A DNA stretch of 64,000 bases from an uncultured Clostridium sp. (lineage in GTDB: Bacteria; Bacillota; Clostridia; TANB77; CAG-465), in NCBI GenBank assembly GCA_900553785.1, contig USES01000002.1, positions 1 to 64,000 on the forward strand. The letters are read 5' to 3'. The stretch's first letter is position 1. Every line of letters begins with the position of its first letter. The notes under the pieces are model-generated. The model had not been told where the DNA came from. It made no database searches and saw only the letters and a list, made by a program, of their open reading frames with translations. Both the position numbers and the translations under genes were made by a program. Shown one piece after another: positions 61,737-64,000 of this stretch.

Positions 61737-63122
61737 ATGGAAAAGTCAATGGACAAAATAGTAGCACTTTGTAAAAATAGAGGATTTGTATATCCAGGCT
61801 CTGAAATTTATGGAGGACTTTCAAACTCTTGGGATTATGGCCCAATTGGTTCTGAAATGAAGAAAAACATAAAAGATATGTGGTGGAAGAAATTTATAAA
61901 AGAATCAAAATATAATGTTGGAATTGATGCTGCCATTATAATGAATCCGCAAGTTTGGGTTACAACAGGACATGTTGGAGGTTTCTCCGATCCTTTAATA
62001 GATTGTAAAGAGTGCAAAACAAGACATAGAGCAGATAAACTTATTGAAGAATGGGGCTTTAAATCTGGAAAAGATATTAGTGGCCTTGATGGTTGGTCAA
62101 GCGAACAACTTGTAAACTATATAAAAGAAAACAATATTGCTTGTCCTAATTGTGGAAAACATAATTTTACAGATATACGTAAGTTTAATCTAATGTTTAA
62201 GACATTTATGGGTGTAACAGAAGATGCAAAATCTGAAGTATACTTAAGACCAGAAACAGCACAAGGAATGTTTGTAAACTTTAAAAATGTTCAAAGAACT
62301 ACAAGAAGGAAACTACCTTTGGGAATAGGACAGATGGGACGTTCTTTTAGAAACGAAATAACTCCAGGAAACTTCATATTTAGAACAAGAGAATTTGAAC
62401 AAATGGAGCTAGAGTTTTTCTGCAAGCCAGGAACAGATTTAGAGTGGTACGAGTATTGGAAAGAATTTTGTAAGAATTGGTTAATTGGAATTGGTATAAA
62501 AGAAGAGAATTTAAGAATGAGAGAACACTCTAAAGAAGAGTTAAGCTTTTATAGCAAAGGAACAACAGATATAGAATACTTATTCCCATTTGGTTGGGGA
62601 GAACTTTGGGGCATAGCAGATAGAACAGATTATGATTTGTCACGTCATATGGAAGCATCTAAAGAAGATCTTACATATTTAGATCCAGAAACAAATGAAA
62701 AATTTGTTCCATATTGCGTAGAACCTGCAGTTGGAGTAGATAGAATATTCTTAACTGTTTTATGTGATGCTTATGATGAGGAAGTTGTTGGCGAAGGAGA
62801 TACAAGAGTAGTATTACATTTAAATCCAAAGATAGCTCCTGTAAAGGTAGCAGTTCTTCCTCTATCTAAAAAGCTTTCAGATAAAGCAGGTGAGCTTTAT
62901 GATACATTAAGAATGAAGTTTAATTGTGAATATGATGAGACTGGAAGTATTGGCAAAAGATACCGCCGTCAAGATGAAATTGGTACTCCATATTGTATAA
63001 CTGTAGATTTTGATACATTAGAAGATAATGCAGTAACTATACGTGATAGAGATACAATGGAACAAGTAAGAGTTGAAATAGATAAATTAGATGAATTCTT
63101 TAAAGATAAATTTGAAATATAA
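61737..63122 (+). CDS. glyS: Glycyl-tRNA synthetase, dimeric type
   Basis: 461 aa class II synthetase that charges tRNA-Gly. [20 protein letters not shown] at the start, motif 2 [20 protein letters not shown] with [10 protein letters not shown], and motif 3 [20 protein letters not shown]; the anticodon-binding domain follows. The single-subunit form is that of many Firmicutes, archaea and eukaryotes. GGGGAG precedes the ATG. No T-box leader was seen in the short gap. Confidence 0.97.
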   Translation: MEKSMDKIVALCKNRGFVYPGSEIYGGLSNSWDYGPIGSEMKKNIKDMWWKKFIKESKYNVGIDAAIIMNPQVWVTTGHVGGFSDPLIDCKECKTRHRADKLIEEWGFKSGKDISGLDGWSSEQLVNYIKENNIACPNCGKHNFTDIRKFNLMFKTFMGVTEDAKSEVYLRPETAQGMFVNFKNVQRTTRRKLPLGIGQMGRSFRNEITPGNFIFRTREFEQMELEFFCKPGTDLEWYEYWKEFCKNWLIGIGIKEENLRMREHSKEELSFYSKGTTDIEYLFPFGWGELWGIADRTDYDLSRHMEASKEDLTYLDPETNEKFVPYCVEPAVGVDRIFLTVLCDAYDEEVVGEGDTRVVLHLNPKIAPVKVAVLPLSKKLSDKAGELYDTLRMKFNCEYDETGSIGKRYRRQDEIGTPYCITVDFDTLEDNAVTIRDRDTMEQVRVEIDKLDEFFKDKFEI

Positions 63123-63132
63123 CAGATATTTT

Positions 63133-63174
63133 AAAACTTGGAAAGGATGAAAAACGCTTTTCCAAGTTTTTTTC
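63133..63174 (+). terminator. Rho-independent terminator after glyS
   Basis: AAAACTTGGAAAG (63133-63145) with CTTTTCCAAGTTTT (63157-63170), then T-run. Confidence 0.85.
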
Positions 63175-63202
63175 TTGACAATTTTTTTACTTATGATATA
63201 TT
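63175..63202 (+). promoter_or_regulatory. Promoter of the receiver-kinase gene
   Basis: TTGACA (63175-63180), 16-bp spacer, TATATT (63197-63202) preceded by TGA, an extended -10. Confidence 0.65.
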
Positions 63203-63230
63203 ATGTGTATGATAGTGTAAGAGGTGTTAT

Positions 63231-64000
63231 ATGGATAACTTTAATGAGCTAAAAGAAAATGTAAAAATACTTTTGGTAGATGATGACGTAGATTACCTTC
63301 AAGTAACAGCGTTTTTCTTAAAGAGTAAAGGATATAAAATAGATGTAGCTACAAGTGGAGTTGATGCTATAGATAAGGTTAAAGAGGGAAACATACAGAT
63401 AGTTTTACTAGATTATTATATGCCAGGTCTTACAGGTGAAGACGTAATAAACAAAATAAGGGAGTTTAATAGTAAAATTATAATAATATTGCAAACTGGT
63501 TTTTCTGGTCAACAACCACCTGAAGAAACACTTCAGAGATTAGATATACAAAATTACCATGATAAATCTGACGGACCAGATAAGTTGCTTTTACAAGTAA
63601 TGTCTGCTATTAGAATATTTGACCAACAAACTAAAGTATATTTATCTGAATATAGGGCAAAGGCAATAGGTAGCCTTGTTAAAGGAATAGCAGAAGAGTT
63701 AAAAGCCCCAGTTTTGTCTATTGGTGCTGGAATTGAAGCTACTAAAATATTGATTGAGTCAAGTGATAACAAAAAAGACAAAGAACTTATAGAACAATTA
63801 AACACATTATATCAAGGAAATAAAATGTGCCTAAAGAAGATAGATAAGACTTTATCTACTTTGATACTTCAGAGTGAGTCTAGTTCAGATACGCAAACTA
63901 CTAAGTTAGAAGATATTATAGAAATACTTGAGTATTTGCTTACAAGCGAAATGAAGGTTAAAAAAATTAAATTTACTAAAAACTTAGGAGATTGTGCTTC
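63231..64000 (+). CDS. Response regulator-kinase hybrid, 3' end outside window
   Basis: 256 codons are visible; the gene continues past the window. Receiver domain (1-130): acidic pocket VDDDV (16-20), phospho-acceptor Asp61 in LLDYYMPG and the conserved Lys in YHDKSDG. It is followed by a helical segment like a histidine-kinase dimerisation domain, but the H-box reads GIAEELKAP (152-160), with Glu155 where a His-Glu pair is expected. Unless an ATPase domain follows it would be a pseudokinase-like output. AGAGGTG precedes the ATG. Partner unknown. Confidence 0.7.
   Translation, partial: MDNFNELKENVKILLVDDDVDYLQVTAFFLKSKGYKIDVATSGVDAIDKVKEGNIQIVLLDYYMPGLTGEDVINKIREFNSKIIIILQTGFSGQQPPEETLQRLDIQNYHDKSDGPDKLLLQVMSAIRIFDQQTKVYLSEYRAKAIGSLVKGIAEELKAPVLSIGAGIEATKILIESSDNKKDKELIEQLNTLYQGNKMCLKKIDKTLSTLILQSESSSDTQTTKLEDIIEILEYLLTSEMKVKKIKFTKNLGDCA

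Overview
The window is from a low-GC, Gram-positive, spore-forming Firmicute, most likely an uncultured gut member of the Clostridia. The evidence is spoIIP, rny, a dimeric-type glyS, amaP/DUF2273 next to nusB-xseA-xseB, AGGAGG-like ribosome binding sites and near-consensus sigma-A promoters with T-rich terminators. No species can be named from the sequence alone.

Backbone, left (1-7900): an M23 peptidase, a small membrane protein, a DivIVA-like coiled coil, spoIIP, rny, a GNAT acetyltransferase, dinB under an SOS-box promoter, and a miniature DprA-like protein. Two copies of an unexplained structured RNA/terminator element (1-114 and 1915-1996) bracket the first two genes.

Integrated element (about 7968-23675): bounded by a 16-bp direct repeat that is an anticodon-arm segment of tRNA-Met. 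The left copy continues into a tRNA 3' half with its terminator. A tyrosine integrase lies at the left end, an excisionase-like gene in the middle, and paired integrase arm-type repeats at both ends. The cargo looks like defence: an ATPase plus TOPRIM nuclease pair, an unrecognised two-gene unit behind a structured leader, a type IIS-like restriction-modification pair whose methyltransferase fuses m5C and m6A domains, and an unrecognised pair of a 345-aa protein and a PD-(D/E)xK-like nuclease. A truncated replisome organizer and a tnpV gene show that the element is a mosaic.

Backbone, middle (24036-40768): pgi-recJ-rel-MBL hydrolase-membrane protein-traX in one direction. The Rel protein has a decayed hydrolase site. 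Next come a pseudopilin/SUMF1-like protein between duplicated 40-bp terminators, two peptidoglycan-peptidase genes without signal peptides, an SSB-like protein, membrane proteins, ftsY and a phosphoglycerate mutase-like gene, with engB and serS divergent.

Surface cluster (41011-55699): four short-spaced genes with an N-terminal membrane helix (pseudopilin/Tad-like in look), two convergent paralogous proteins with SLH-like regions, a 1753-aa secreted protein and a membrane-anchored protein. Two near-identical promoters, each with 17-bp spacing, precede a paralog and the giant gene, suggesting one regulon.

Backbone, right (55707-64000): AI-2E/YtvI-type permease, acyl-CoA synthetase, amaP-DUF2273-nusB-xseA-xseB, an unknown 56-aa gene, glyS, and a receiver-kinase hybrid cut by the window end whose H-box histidine is replaced by glutamate.
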